64,000 bases of DNA from Prauserella_A sp040645195 (GTDB lineage: Bacteria > Actinomycetota > Actinomycetes > Mycobacteriales > Pseudonocardiaceae). The stretch lies in assembly GCF_040645195.1 (NCBI RefSeq), contig NZ_JBEYXW010000029.1, positions 1 through 64,000 of the forward strand, written 5' to 3'. Numbering within the stretch: the first letter of the stretch is position 1; each line of letters starts with the position of its first letter. This document shows positions 50,326 through 58,321 of the stretch, piece after piece. The position numbers were made by a program, and so were the translations under genes. The notes beneath the pieces were generated by a model. The model was not told the DNA's origin and ran no database searches. It saw only the letters and a program-made list of their open reading frames with translations.

Positions 50326-51315
50326 TCAGGCGAGCCACCGCACAGCGGTGCCGCCCCACGTCATCCCGCCTCCGAAAGCCACGAGCAGCGCGATGTCCCC
50401 GCGCGCCAGCCGCCCGTTCCTGACCGCGTCGTCCAGGGTGATGGGCACCGAGGCGGCGCCGGTGTTGCCATAGCGGTCGACGGTGAGGTGCAGCTGCCCC
50501 GGAGCCAGTCCCAGCGCCTCAGCCCATTCGGCCAGCATGACGCCGTTGGCTTGGTGGGGAACGATGAGCGCCACGTCGGACAGTTGCAGATCGACCGCCT
50601 TCAGCAGGTCCGCGACAAGCGTGGGCAACACCTCCGCGGCGAGGCTGCGCACCTCCCTGCCCAGCATCGTGAAGTAGTGCTCCTTGCCGGCAATGGTCTC
50701 GAAACTGGGTGGCCGGCGACTTCCGCCCGCCGGAATCTGCACCAGGTGCGCGAGCGTGCCGTCGGAGCCGAGTGTGCTGGCCAGCAGACCTGCTTGTTCC
50801 TCTGCCGTCTTGCCCAGCACGACCGCCCCGGCGCCGTCGCCGAGCAGCACCGAGGTGCGCCGGTCGTCGTAGTCGAGGAACCGCGAGTACAGGTCGGCGC
50901 CGATCACCAGCGCCGTGCGGCGTTCGGCATCCGCCGCGAGCAACGCCTGGGCGGTGACCAGCGCGTAGACGAACCCGGTGCAGACGGCGTCGATGTCGAA
51001 CGCCGCGGCACGGGTGGCACCGATGTTGGCCTGGACCTGGCAGGCGGTGGCCGGCATCGGCTGGTCCTTTGTCGACGTCGCCAGCACGATCAGGTCGACG
51101 TCCTGCGGCTCCACACCGGCCGCGCGCAACGCGCGTTCCGCCGCATGGCTGGCCAGATCCGAGGTGATCTCGTGCGTGGCGGCGACGCGGCGCTCCCGGA
51201 TGCCGGTCTTCCTGAGCACCCATTCCTCGCCGACCCCCAGCCGTGCGCCGAGCTCCGCACTGGTCAGCACATCTGATGGCAGGTAGGAGCCCGTGCCGAG
51301 GATGGCGGTGTTCAT
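50326..51315 (-). CDS. Beta-ketoacyl-ACP synthase III family protein (FabH-like)
   Basis: 329 residues with an intact Cys-His-Asn triad: I-D-A-V-C-T-G-F (about Cys111), V-P-H-Q-A-N and Y-G-N-T-G-A-A-S. The N-terminus reads I-L-G-T-G-S-Y-L-P and the C-terminus F-G-G-G-M-T-W-G, as in FabH. It stands in an operon with an ACAD and a CBS-nucleotidyltransferase and not with fab genes, so a specialised acyl-transfer or condensation role, for example making an acyl group for the amino sugar, is likelier than housekeeping fatty-acid synthesis. Confidence 0.9.
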   Translation of the reverse strand: MNTAILGTGSYLPSDVLTSAELGARLGVGEEWVLRKTGIRERRVAATHEITSDLASHAAERALRAAGVEPQDVDLIVLATSTKDQPMPATACQVQANIGATRAAAFDIDAVCTGFVYALVTAQALLAADAERRTALVIGADLYSRFLDYDDRRTSVLLGDGAGAVVLGKTAEEQAGLLASTLGSDGTLAHLVQIPAGGSRRPPSFETIAGKEHYFTMLGREVRSLAAEVLPTLVADLLKAVDLQLSDVALIVPHQANGVMLAEWAEALGLAPGQLHLTVDRYGNTGAASVPITLDDAVRNGRLARGDIALLVAFGGGMTWGGTAVRWLA

Positions 51316-51358
51316 GAAAGATCCATGTCCCTTCTCGAATGTCGTGGTACTCCGGTGG

Positions 51359-52405
51359 TCACAGCTGACCGCGCGCCTTGGCCAGCTCGTTCGGCCTGCC
51401 GATGTCCAGCCAGCTCTCCTGCAGGGGCCACAGGCCGACAGGCCAGCCGCAGGAAAGGCAGTCGTCGAACAAGGCGGTGATGGGGAAGAGCTCTCCCTGG
51501 GGTATCCGGCTGATCAGTTTCGGCTCCAGCACGTAGATCCCGGCGTTCACGGGCCACGAGGAGGTGGGCTTCTCGACCATCCGCACCAGCCGCCCTCCTT
51601 CGCCTTCCAGCACCCCGAACGGCACCTGATGCCGGTACTCGCTCGTCGCGATGGTCGCGACCACGCCGCCGCTGACATGGGCGTCGAGCAGGCGGCTCAC
51701 CAGGAACTCGGTGACCAGGTCGCCGTTGAGGACCAGCAGTGGATCGGCGGGCTCGTGACCGAGATCGGTCAGCAGGCGCAGGGACCCTCCGGTCCCGAGC
51801 GGGACATCCGGCTCCTCGCGCAGGTACTCGATGCGGCAGCCGAACCGTGTGCCGTCGCCGAAATGTTCCTCGATCATCGGCGCGAGGTAGTTCACCGAGA
51901 TGAAGATCCGGGTGACCCCGGACCCGACGAGGTGCAGCACCAACCGTTCCAGGATGGGGCGCCCGGCCACCGGGAGCATGGGTTTGGGTATGTCGTCCGT
52001 CAGCGGAGCGAGGCGGGTTCCCCGCCCGCCTGCCATGATCACCGCCCAGTTCCTCAGCTGTGGCCCGCCTGCGAGTTCGCCGTCCGCGTGGACCCCGACG
52101 AGCCGGCCCTTCTCGTCGACCACCGGCACTTCACGCAGGTGCAGTGCGCGCATGAGGTCCAGTGCCTCCGCCCTGCCCGCGTGTGGTGGAAGGGTGGCGA
52201 CCGTTCGCCGTAGCAACGGGTAGGCCGGTGAACCGAGCCCGACTCCGCCGAGTAGCGCGTGCCGGATGTCGGCTTCGCTGATCGCGCCGACGAGTTTGCC
52301 TGCCGCGTCGACAACGAAGGCCTGCTGGGCGTGGTGCTTGTCGATCGCGGAGAGCGCTGACCGGATCGACGCTTCCTTCCCGATCAGCGGACCGCCGAAC
52401 CGCAT
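51359..52405 (-). CDS. CBS-domain sugar-1-phosphate nucleotidyltransferase (PtmE-like)
   Basis: 348 residues. An N-terminal CBS pair (about 1-115, with A-I-S-E-A-D-I-R and V-V-D-E-K-G-R-L-V-G-V) is fused to a nucleotidyltransferase domain beginning W-A-V-I-M-A-G-G-R-G-T-R-L-A-P-L-T with K-P-M-L-P-V-A-G-R-P and V-L-N-G-D-L-V-T. PtmE of Campylobacter has this architecture and makes GDP-GlcNAc at the start of GDP-linked legionaminic acid synthesis. It probably supplies the nucleotide sugar for the LegB-like enzyme. It is 43 bp upstream of the KAS III gene in the same orientation. Confidence 0.85.
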   Translation of the reverse strand: MRFGGPLIGKEASIRSALSAIDKHHAQQAFVVDAAGKLVGAISEADIRHALLGGVGLGSPAYPLLRRTVATLPPHAGRAEALDLMRALHLREVPVVDEKGRLVGVHADGELAGGPQLRNWAVIMAGGRGTRLAPLTDDIPKPMLPVAGRPILERLVLHLVGSGVTRIFISVNYLAPMIEEHFGDGTRFGCRIEYLREEPDVPLGTGGSLRLLTDLGHEPADPLLVLNGDLVTEFLVSRLLDAHVSGGVVATIATSEYRHQVPFGVLEGEGGRLVRMVEKPTSSWPVNAGIYVLEPKLISRIPQGELFPITALFDDCLSCGWPVGLWPLQESWLDIGRPNELAKARGQL

Positions 52406-52517
52406 TGTGTTTCCTCCGCCCTGTCACCACCGCGAACTCCCTGCCTCAAGCGTCGCTAGAGGGCGAGCAACCGAGCCAGGGGATGAGTTCAGGCCTTCGG
52501 TGGTGTGCCGGGGAAGG

Positions 52518-53150
52518 TCAGCGGTGCGCGAGCGCCCTCGCGCACCGGTCCGCGCTCGTACCCACGTGGGTCACGCTGACCTGGGCCACGGCCGCGGCGT
52601 CGGCGGAGAACCTGCCGAGGTCCTTCCAGCCGGCCCCGGTCAGCATCAGCACGGGATGGTCATCGGGCCGCACGCGCCCGGTCTCGGCATCGTGGATCAG
52701 CGCCGCCAGCGCACACGCGGATGCGGGCTCGGCGAAGATTCCTTCCTGACCGGCAAGCAGGCGCTGGGCTGCCAGAATGCCGGCGATCCCGTAGGGCGTA
52801 AGGGGTATCAGCTTCTCCATGGGAGCCCCGGCGACGACGCAGAGAAAGCCGGGAAGCTGCGCCCGCGCACCGTACGCGGCGAACGAAAGACCCGCGTTGC
52901 CCGACGACGTCGCCGCCCACCCCGCGTGCCCACGTTGCCTGGCAAGGGACAACGACATCGCCGCCACCCGGTCCTTGTACGAACCAGTGGGTTCATGGTC
53001 TCGAGCTTCGCCGAAACGTGACGCAGTCCCAGCCTCGCCGCCAGCGTGGGCAGGCCGACCAAGGGGTGTCGCCCTCCCCCAGACTCACGAACTCCTTCAC
53101 CGGCGGGAGTTCAGCGGCGAACCTGTGCAGACCCGGCTGTCCGGCCACCG
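52518..53150 (-). pseudogene. Threonine-synthase-like PLP enzyme, degraded
   Basis: Reading the minus strand in three successive frames gives F-V-S-L-G-E-G-D-T-P, then V-G-L-P-T-L-A-A-R-L-G-L-R-H-V-S-A-K-L-E-T-M-N-P, then T-G-S-Y-K-D-R-V-A-A-M-S with the PLP lysine, A-T-S-S-G-N-A-G, and a C-terminal G-I-F-A-E-P-A-S-A. Single-base losses near 53063 and 52990 break the frame. A large in-frame deletion near 52795 removes roughly the middle third. These are the signatures of threonine synthase/diaminopropionate-type fold II enzymes. It is clearly nonfunctional. Confidence 0.75.
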
Positions 53151-53386
53151 CAGGCCTCCCGGCCTGGTTTCAACTGGCGGCACGATCGTACCGCAAAATG
53201 AAACATCAGCCTTGCGAGTTCACCGGCCCAGGCTGCGGCGTCAGTCCTTCAGCGGCTTGACAGAACGCACTCTGCACGGAGGGTTCGCGAAATTGCCTGG
53301 TATGGGCGCGTAATGGACTGCCGACGGCCCCTACCAAGGGCTAGCGTCGAATTCCCCCGGCGATCGTCAAAGGAGGAACAGCGACT

Positions 53387-54766
53387 ATGGAACAGCTGTC
53401 CGACGAACCGATCTCGCAGCTCATCCGGAACGCGCGACGCAAGCGCCAGCTGAGCCAGTACACGCTCGCCCGAGAGCTGGCGACCGTGGCGGGCAGGCCC
53501 ACGGTCACCCGTGACCTGGTGGCGCGCTGGGAACGCGGGCACCAGATCCCGCGCCAAGGATCCCGGCAGTGGCTTTCGGTGGTCCTGCAGGTGCCGCAGG
53601 AACGGCTGGACGCCGCGGCGGCGGCCTCACGCAGGCGCGCGCGGCTGGGCCATGCCGTCGTAACGAGCAACGCGCCCGTACCGACCGGCCCCAGCCGCCG
53701 CGCACAGGGCACACCGGCACTGCTGCCCGTGTTCCGGTCCCGTGTGCAGGCCGGGATTCTGGCCGCCGTCCTGCTCAACCCGCATCGTTCCTTCAGCCTG
53801 TCCGAACTCGCCGAGCAGGCGGGCGGCTCGCTGGCCTCGGTCGACAAGGAGAGCCGGCTGCTGGAGACGGCAGGCATTCTCACCAGCAGGGTCGACGGCA
53901 CCATCCGGTTGCTGCGAGCGGCGAGCGACGGGCCGATGATCGCCCCGCTCACCGAGCTGATCCGGTTCACCTACGGCGTTCCGCAGATCGTCGGGGAGGA
54001 GTTCGGCCGGGTCCCCGGCGTCGCCCGCATCGTGCTGGGCGGCACCTGGGCCGAGCGCTTCGCCGGCATTCCCGGCCCGGCACCGGAGAGCATCGAGATC
54101 CTGCTCGCCATCACCGCGGGGCACCCCGAGGACAGGGTCGCGATCGACCTGGCCGCCAAACGGACCCGTACCCGGCTGAGATGTCTGGTCCATGTCGCGA
54201 CACAGCCGCTGCTACCACATCTCGACTACACCCGGATTCCCCGGCAACGCGGCGACCAGCCCGTGGTGGAGGTGGCGCCGGTACGGCCACGGCAGCGGCC
54301 TGCCGGGGCACCCTGGCCGGACGGCCGCGGCGTACTCGCCCAGCTCATCGAGGCAGGCCAGCTCGACATGGTCAGCGGGCAGGCGGCCCACAGCAGGCCG
54401 TTCCTCGAGCTCGCGACCGCCCACGCCGATGCGGCGCAGGCACTGCTCGAGAGCTCGCCGCCGTCGGCGTTCCTCCTCCTCGCGCACGCGGCCCAGCTGA
54501 TCGCGGCGGGTCTGCTGGCACACCAGGGACTGCGCACGTCGCCCGCCGCCGCTGCCCACGTGGCGGGTGACGTGGTCAGCGCCCAGTTCGGCCATCAGTT
54601 CTCGCAGGTGGACCTCCTGCGCCAGCGCACGCTGGAGCTGGGCGAGCCCACCAGCCGCGACAGCCGCGTCGGTAGCGACGAGGTGCGGATCTACCTGACG
54701 ACCGTGCGCTCGCTGCTGTCCGTGGCGCACACCGTGACGAACACACTGGGGACGTTCGTTCAGTGA
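53387..54766 (+). CDS. XRE-wHTH-nucleotidyltransferase(MNT-like)-HEPN-like fusion protein
   Basis: 459 residues. Domain order: XRE helix-turn-helix (about 8-75, L-S-Q-Y-T-L-A, R-D-L-V-A-R-W-E-R-G); ArsR-like winged helix (about 115-180, F-S-L-S-E-L-A-E-Q-A-G-G-S, E-S-R-L-L-E-T-A-G-I-L); an MNT-like nucleotidyltransferase segment (about 205-275) starting G-G-T-W-A-E-R, where the expected D-x-D is S-I-E; and a helical HEPN-like C-terminus (about 318-455, L-L-A-H-A-A-Q-L-I-A-A-G-L-L-A-H-Q-G-L-R) ending in R441-S-L-L-S-V-A-H448, an R-x6-H motif. HEPN/MNT modules usually form separate toxin-antitoxin genes; here they are fused to two DNA-binding domains. RBS GGAGGAA. Domain calls beyond the HTHs are by pattern only. 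Confidence 0.75.
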   Translation: MEQLSDEPISQLIRNARRKRQLSQYTLARELATVAGRPTVTRDLVARWERGHQIPRQGSRQWLSVVLQVPQERLDAAAAASRRRARLGHAVVTSNAPVPTGPSRRAQGTPALLPVFRSRVQAGILAAVLLNPHRSFSLSELAEQAGGSLASVDKESRLLETAGILTSRVDGTIRLLRAASDGPMIAPLTELIRFTYGVPQIVGEEFGRVPGVARIVLGGTWAERFAGIPGPAPESIEILLAITAGHPEDRVAIDLAAKRTRTRLRCLVHVATQPLLPHLDYTRIPRQRGDQPVVEVAPVRPRQRPAGAPWPDGRGVLAQLIEAGQLDMVSGQAAHSRPFLELATAHADAAQALLESSPPSAFLLLAHAAQLIAAGLLAHQGLRTSPAAAAHVAGDVVSAQFGHQFSQVDLLRQRTLELGEPTSRDSRVGSDEVRIYLTTVRSLLSVAHTVTNTLGTFVQ

Positions 54767-54906
54767 CGCCAACGTCCACAAAGGACCCTTGAGGCGGGGC
54801 GCTGCCGGCGACAGTAGCCAGAGGACCGCACCCAGAACGTTCACCGCCAGTACCTGCCGGCTACGGACGGCGCCGACGTGGGCGACCTGGGACTGCGGCG
54901 CACCAC

Positions 54907-54937
54907 CCGACCTGGTCGAAAAGGGCTACCAGGTCGG
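54907..54937 (+). terminator. Stem-loop downstream of the fusion-protein gene
   Basis: CCGACCTGGT (54907-54916) pairs with ACCAGGTCGG (54928-54937) across 11 nt. There is no T-tract. It is 140 bp past the stop codon, so it is a weak terminator candidate. The rest of 54767-55029 contains nothing I recognise. Confidence 0.35.
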
Positions 54938-55029
54938 ATTCGACCGAGACGCCCCGTCGCGACCGCACGGAGTGAAACCGGTCAGAAACAGCACTGCCGC
55001 ATTTCCGCCACCCGTGCCAGGCTTGGGCT

Positions 55030-55419
55030 ATGACCGATCGCAACGTGCTCGGCGGGAAGCTGGAGCCCTGTGGCACCGACCCGCTGACCGGCTTCTATCG
55101 CGATGGATGCTGCAACACCGGGCCCGAGGACCTTGGCAACCATACGGTGTGCGCGGTCGTGTCGGCGGAGTTCCTCGCGCACCAGCAGGCGACCGGCAAC
55201 GACCTCGTCACCGCGCGGCCCGAGTACGGGTTCACCGGCCTCACCCCCGGCGACCGCTGGTGCGTGTCGTCCGCACGCTGGCTGGAGGCGTACCAGGCAG
55301 GCGCCGCCCCGCCGGTGGTGCTGGCCGCCACCCACGAGCGGGCCACCGAGGTCATCCCCCTCGATGCACTGCGAGAGCACGCCGTGGATGTGCCTGCCGA
55401 TCCCAGCGGGCTGCTGTGA
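55030..55419 (+). CDS. DUF2237 family protein
   Basis: 129 residues matching DUF2237: N-V-L-G-G-K-L-E-P-C, P-L-T-G-F-Y-R-D-G-C-C, D-x-G-N-H-T-V-C-A-V-V, F-L-x-x-Q-x-x-x-G-N-D-L, G-L-x-P-G-D-R-W-C-V, A-R-W-L-E-A and V-V-L-x-A-T-H-E-x-A. The family is widespread in bacteria with no established function; conserved Cys and Asp suggest a metal site. It stands alone here between the fusion-protein gene and the convergent SRPBCC gene. Confidence 0.88.
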   Translation: MTDRNVLGGKLEPCGTDPLTGFYRDGCCNTGPEDLGNHTVCAVVSAEFLAHQQATGNDLVTARPEYGFTGLTPGDRWCVSSARWLEAYQAGAAPPVVLAATHERATEVIPLDALREHAVDVPADPSGLL

Positions 55420-55487
55420 GCGAGCATCCCCGACGTCGTGCCGAGTCCGCAGTGGACGATTCGAGGTAACCGAGCGCACCGGCTCGG

Positions 55488-56246
55488 TCAGCGAATCACC
55501 GACTGCAGCCAGCCCTGCCAGGCGGCCGTCGCCGCCGCGCGGTCGATGGGCACGCCGTACCGGTAGATCGCGACATGGACCAAGCCGTGTGTGCCGGCGG
55601 GATCGAGGCCGAAGAAGCGGTAGAGCCCGTCGCCGGTGCGCACGCCCAGCGTCCCGGGTGCCCGCACGTCCACCACGCCGGTGACCGGGTCGATGCCGGC
55701 AGCGCCGAGCCGCACCTGGTCGCCGACCGCCGCCTGCGGATCGACGCCCAGCGCACGGTGGACCCGCTCCGACACCGTGTCGCCGCCGGGCGCCGTCGTG
55801 GTCATCGCCACGACGCCGGCGGCCGGCAGCCCGGCGAAGTGCTGGAAATAGGACACCAGGTTGTGCAGGAACAGATCCCAGCCACGGCTCATGCCCTCGT
55901 ACTCGGCCTCCCAGCCCTCGCCGGAGAACCCGCTCTGCATCAGGCGCAGGACGGTGCCACCCCCGTCCCTGCCCTCCACGAGGAACTCGATCGCGAGCGC
56001 GGCCGTCTCCGGCGACTCGTCGTCGGGGCCGCCGTAGACCACCCGCTTGCCTGCCTCCCAGGCGAGCACCTTGCCGCCCTGCGTGTTCCCGTCACCGAAA
56101 TCGGCCGACATGTCCCCCTTCTCGTCGGCCTCGTGTGGTACGAACCAGGCCGACATCCCGGCCACTGTCGACACGGCACGCCACACCTCGTCGACATTCG
56201 CGTCGAGTTCGACCCGTTTGTGGAGGTGGCGCCGCTCGTCAGCCAT
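55488..56246 (-). CDS. SRPBCC (AHSA1-like) domain protein
   Basis: 252 residues. The first 145 residues are an AHSA1/START-like domain (V-E-L-D-A-N-V-D-E-V-W-R-A-V-S-T, A-W-F-V-P, G-G-K-V-L-A-W-E and a terminal S-R-G-W-D-L-F-L-H-N-L helix). The rest (about 150-252) is an extra domain with a repeated G-V-D-V and G-L-Y-R-F-F-G pattern. Such proteins commonly pair with an ArsR regulator, as here: the regulator's stop overlaps this start by 8 bp. Ligand unknown. Confidence 0.87.
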   Translation of the reverse strand: MADERRHLHKRVELDANVDEVWRAVSTVAGMSAWFVPHEADEKGDMSADFGDGNTQGGKVLAWEAGKRVVYGGPDDESPETAALAIEFLVEGRDGGGTVLRLMQSGFSGEGWEAEYEGMSRGWDLFLHNLVSYFQHFAGLPAAGVVAMTTTAPGGDTVSERVHRALGVDPQAAVGDQVRLGAAGIDPVTGVVDVRAPGTLGVRTGDGLYRFFGLDPAGTHGLVHVAIYRYGVPIDRAAATAAWQGWLQSVIR

Positions 56247-56841
56247 CAGGAGTCTCTTTCTTCGAGGTCACATTGGGATGGACGGCCACGATGATCCGGT
56301 GGTCCCGTCCGGCAGGGGCGGAGTCGTCGTGGTACTTCGACACGAGACTGGTCACCGCGGTGGCCAGCTCGTCGGCGAACGCGGCGCGGTCCGCGGCCGA
56401 GGCGAACCGGACCTCACCGTCGATGGCGAAGGTCGCCAGCCGTTTGCGGGCTTTCGCGGCACCGGTGATGAGCAGCCCCAGCTCCCGCACCATGCGGGAG
56501 GCCAGCGCGAGCAGCCAGCGAGCCGAGAGGCGGTCCGGTTGCTGTTCCGGATCCGGTTGCACAGCGCCCAGCACGCTCGGCGAGATGACGTAGGACAGCG
56601 CGGTGGCACGGAGTACCCGTTCGGTGACGTTGCCCTTACGCCGCTCCTCCACGAGCTCGACGAGGCCATGCCGCTCGAGTGCGCGGAGGTGGTAGTTCAC
56701 CTTCTGCCGGGGCAGCCCGATGCGCTGCGCCAGTGTGCTCGCCGAACCCGGCTCGGCGAGTTCGGCGAGTAGCCGCGCGCGCACCGGATCGAGCGAGATC
56801 TCGGCCGCCTCGTGGTCGTCGATCACCGCGACTTCCTGCAT
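56239..56841 (-). CDS. ArsR-family helix-turn-helix regulator
   Basis: 200 residues. The winged HTH (about 14-85) has D-P-V-R-A-R-L-L-A-E-L, S-T-L-A-Q-R-I-G-L-P-R-Q-K-V-N-Y-H-L-R-A-L-E-R-H-G-L-V, and a C-terminal helical extension follows. No metal-binding Cys cluster is present, so it probably senses something other than a metal. It is co-transcribed with the SRPBCC protein. A palindrome TTCTTG-T-CAAGAA lies 25 bp upstream and suggests autoregulation. Confidence 0.88.
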   Translation of the reverse strand: MQEVAVIDDHEAAEISLDPVRARLLAELAEPGSASTLAQRIGLPRQKVNYHLRALERHGLVELVEERRKGNVTERVLRATALSYVISPSVLGAVQPDPEQQPDRLSARWLLALASRMVRELGLLITGAAKARKRLATFAIDGEVRFASAADRAAFADELATAVTSLVSKYHDDSAPAGRDHRIIVAVHPNVTSKKETPDG

Positions 56842-56866
56842 GAGCCAACCCTGACACCGACAACTC

Positions 56867-56879
56867 TTCTTGTCAAGAA
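56867..56879. promoter_or_regulatory. Palindromic operator of the ArsR/SRPBCC operon
   Basis: TTCTTGTCAAGAA, a perfect 13-bp palindrome between the ArsR start (56841) and the end of the methyltransferase gene (56902). Its position over the probable promoter of the ArsR gene fits a self-repressing operator. Confidence 0.65.
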
Positions 56880-56901
56880 CAGCCTGATTGTCGGCTGCAC
56901 C

Positions 56902-57642
56902 TCATTCGGCCTTGTGCCCCACCACCTGCAGCATCAGGCCGGTCTGTCGCATCTGCGTGATGGCGATGCCATGGGCACGCAACGGCACGACGATGTCCTC
57001 GGCGGGCGGCAGCAGCACGCCCCAGGGAACCGCCACCACCCTGGCCACCCGCCGAGCGAGAGCACTGGTCGCGGTCGGCACCATGATCACGAGCCGCCCG
57101 CCAGGAGTGAGCACACGCGCCAGCTCCGCCAGCACCACGGCCGGTTCCGGGACCAGCTGCAGCATCGCCAGGCAGGTCACCCCGTGGAACGTGTCGTCGC
57201 GCACCGGGAGCCGGCCGGCGTCGGCCCGCAGGAAACCGACGTTCGGGGCCGTGTGAACACTGGCAGCACGCTTCAGCATCGGGGCGGAGATGTCCACGCC
57301 CACCGCCAGTCCGTCCGGGCCGACAGCCCAGCCTAGCTCGGCAGTGACGCTGCCAGGACCGCACCCGACATCCAGTGCGAAGGCGCCCGCCTGCAGGCGC
57401 AGCGCGGACGTGGGCAACCGCAGAAAGGTGAACATCGTGCGCACGGCACGCTGCAGCGGCTGGTACACCGCGGTGCCCAGTGCCGACTGCCACAGCTCCT
57501 GCACCGGGCCGGTGGCCTGCCCGGCCCGTTCCCCGACCAGGTCGAGGTAACCATCGGTGACCTCCGCCCAGGGCGGCACGGGGTCGAGCAACGGCAGTGC
57601 GCGCTGGATCGCCGCGGGACGGGCTGGCTCTGCACCGGTCAT
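56902..57642 (-). CDS. SAM-dependent class I methyltransferase
   Basis: 246 residues. D-V-G-C-G-P-G-S-V is motif I of the Rossmann methyltransferases, G-V-D-I-S is motif II-like, and L-x-R-V-L-T-P-G-G-R-L-V-I gives motif III. It belongs to the Methyltransf_11 type; the substrate is probably a small molecule and cannot be named. It is upstream of, and in line with, the ArsR operon but separated by that operon's promoter. It diverges from the CYTH gene. Confidence 0.88.
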   Translation of the reverse strand: MTGAEPARPAAIQRALPLLDPVPPWAEVTDGYLDLVGERAGQATGPVQELWQSALGTAVYQPLQRAVRTMFTFLRLPTSALRLQAGAFALDVGCGPGSVTAELGWAVGPDGLAVGVDISAPMLKRAASVHTAPNVGFLRADAGRLPVRDDTFHGVTCLAMLQLVPEPAVVLAELARVLTPGGRLVIMVPTATSALARRVARVVAVPWGVLLPPAEDIVVPLRAHGIAITQMRQTGLMLQVVGHKAE

Positions 57643-57696
57643 CCTCAGAAAGTAACGTCCATGTCACCTGCCAGGCACGACGAGGAGAAGCGACCC

Positions 57697-58308
57697 ATGA
57701 TCGAACGGGAAGTCAAGTTCGAGCTGGCCCTGGACCAGCCGGTGCCCCGGCTGGACGGGGTCGGCCCGGTGGCCCGGCAGGCCGAGCCGGTCAAGGCGGT
57801 GCTGGAGGCGACGTACTTCGACACGCACGACTACAGGCTGCTCAGCTCGGGTGTCACGCTGCGCAGGCGCACCGGCGGTCACGACGCGGGCTGGCACCTG
57901 AAGGTCCCGCACGCCAGCGGGCACCGCGAGGAGGTGACCGCGCCCCTGGGCCACGCGACCGAGCCGGTTCCGCAGGCGCTACTCGAGCGCGTTCACGACC
58001 GGACCGGCGACGACACACTGCTGCCGGTCGCCCGCATCACGACGACCCGGTACTCCTACGAGCTACTCAGCCGCGACGACAGTCCACTCGCGACACTCGT
58101 CGACGACCACGTCACTGCGGAGACCGCAGGCGAACGGGTCGGCAGGCATGCCTGGCGAGAGCTGGAGGTCGAGCTCACCGCCGGCGCCGACGACAGCCTG
58201 CTCACCGTGATCTCCGATGCCCTGCGCAGCGTCGGCGTGCAGCCGTCCACCTGGCCGTCCAAGCTGCGCCGCGTCCTCGGCGACCAGCTACCGCCGACCA
58301 CGGGCTGA
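57697..58308 (+). CDS. CYTH domain protein (triphosphate-tunnel metalloenzyme)
   Basis: 203 residues from ATG 57697, which follows GAGGAGAAG; ATG 57661 is in frame. The E-R-E-V-K-F-E start is the CYTH E-x-E-x-K motif. It continues with T-Y-F-D-T-x-D-x-x-L, L-R-R-R-T-G, W-H-L-K-V-P and W-R-E-L-E-V-E-L, all charged residues of the tunnel. Members hydrolyse inorganic triphosphate or thiamine triphosphate. The CHAD domain often fused in actinomycetes is absent. Confidence 0.88.
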   Translation: MIEREVKFELALDQPVPRLDGVGPVARQAEPVKAVLEATYFDTHDYRLLSSGVTLRRRTGGHDAGWHLKVPHASGHREEVTAPLGHATEPVPQALLERVHDRTGDDTLLPVARITTTRYSYELLSRDDSPLATLVDDHVTAETAGERVGRHAWRELEVELTAGADDSLLTVISDALRSVGVQPSTWPSKLRRVLGDQLPPTTG

Positions 58309-58321
58309 CCTGCCGGCGTAC

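Noticed and set aside
49504..51276. 590-codon plus-strand gene opposite the ACAD and KAS III genes
   Set aside because: The translation is low-complexity His/Arg/Gln-rich, while the opposite strand carries intact catalytic motifs of two known enzymes.
40974..52405. A complete sialic/legionaminic acid pathway
   Set aside because: No PEP-condensing NeuB/LegI synthase and no CMP-sugar synthetase are found in the window.
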